Shown here: piece by piece, positions 5,349 through 5,559 of the stretch | How the letters are laid out: each line of letters starts with the position of its first letter | How positions within the stretch are numbered: position 1 is the first letter of the stretch | Assembly (NCBI GenBank): GCA_015494735.1 | Contig: WGAQ01000009.1 | Coordinates: 1-5,559 of the forward strand | Direction of reading: 5' to 3' | Length of the DNA stretch: 5,559 nt | DNA from: Caldifarciminota bacterium | GTDB lineage: Bacteria > Hydrothermota > Hydrothermia > LBFQ01 > DSFT01 | Position numbers and translations under genes: made by a program | The notes under the pieces: model-generated | The model's input: only the letters and a program-made list of their open reading frames with translations | Databases searched by the model: none | Told to the model about the DNA's origin: nothing

Positions 5349-5354
5349 AGAGAA

Positions 5355-5559
5355 ATGATGGACAAATTCATCAATGAGATAAGCGAAGAAATTATAAAGT
5401 TAGTGAAGGAGAAGATGGAAAAATTCATGGATACTGAAAGAGACGTATATGCTGATGAACATCAGGTGAAGAAGAACGGATACTACGAGAGAAAACTGCT
5501 GACCAGATGGGGATTGATAGAAGACCTCAGAGTTCCAAGGACGAGGGATGGAGAATTCT
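5355..5559 (+). CDS. IS256/mutator-family transposase, N-terminal part (3' end outside window)
   Basis: 68 residues are visible before the right edge. The first 30 residues are helical and highly charged; then comes the family's N-terminal signature: E35 ... KKNGYYERKLLTRWG (39-53) ... IEDLRVPRTRDGEF (55-68), matching the conserved NGYYxRxLxTxxG and LxVPRxRxGxF pattern of mutator-type DDE transposases (Pfam Transposase_mut). The catalytic Asp/Asp/Glu residues would lie downstream, outside the window, so intactness cannot be judged. The start at 5355 is supported by GGAGGG 6 nt upstream; ATG at 5358 is the alternative. The coding sequence is visibly richer in A (AAG/GAA/AAA) than the respiratory genes, as expected for a transferred element. 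Confidence 0.9.
   Translation, partial: MMDKFINEISEEIIKLVKEKMEKFMDTERDVYADEHQVKKNGYYERKLLTRWGLIEDLRVPRTRDGEF

Larger units (their letters stand above)
5278..5559 (+). mobile_element. Left part of an IS256/mutator-family insertion sequence (right end outside window)
   Basis: Contains the 5' part of an IS256-family transposase. Upstream of it is a segment TTTTATGTGTAAGCGACCCC (5293-5312) resembling the TGTGTAA-containing terminal repeats common in this family. The exact left end cannot be fixed without the right repeat; it probably lies between 5278 and 5290. That would place the tip at, or just inside, the first codons of the PIN pseudogene. Known members make 8-9 bp target duplications; none can be checked here. 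Confidence 0.75.

Overview
The window looks like the chromosome of a bacterium with respiratory metabolism, probably thermophilic. Clues are Lys/Glu-rich proteins, Arg coded mostly by AGG/AGA, compact spacing, and a Rieske/cytochrome b complex whose cytochrome c is multiheme and whose Qo motif lacks the usual glutamate. Those last traits fit a low-potential (menaquinol) enzyme of an anaerobic or microaerophilic chemolithotroph. I cannot name the taxon from this stretch.

Layout. (1) 1-2572, minus strand: a three-gene operon transcribed Rieske protein -> fused cytochrome b -> membrane-anchored multiheme cytochrome c. The last gene runs off the left edge. Together they encode a quinol:cytochrome c oxidoreductase (bc-type complex). 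(2) 2573-2721: divergent intergenic region with promoter candidates for both sides. (3) 2722-3291, plus strand: an exported protein of unknown function. (4) 3347-4793, minus strand: hisC-type aminotransferase followed by an overlapping hotdog acyl-CoA thioesterase, convergent with (3). (5) 4812-5292, minus strand: a stretch that at first looks empty but holds a PIN-domain (toxin-like RNase) gene broken by two frameshifts. (6) About 5278-5559, plus strand: the left end of an IS256/mutator-family insertion sequence with a strong GC hairpin and the 5' part of its transposase, which runs off the right edge.

Two translation-initiation styles are visible. Genes inside operons (cytochrome b, cytochrome c, thioesterase) and the transposase carry strong AAGGAGG/GGAGGG Shine-Dalgarno sequences. 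The three genes that begin transcription units or could do so (Rieske, the exported protein, hisC) have no Shine-Dalgarno. Each instead has a TANNNT -10-like hexamer ending exactly 6 nt before ATG, which predicts leaderless mRNAs.

No complete undescribed system was found. The most interesting points are the unusual quinol oxidoreductase (Qo motif APWY, tetraheme or larger cytochrome c, Lys-rich insertion in the Rieske cluster-binding fold), the leaderless-promoter pattern, and the IS-adjacent PIN pseudogene.
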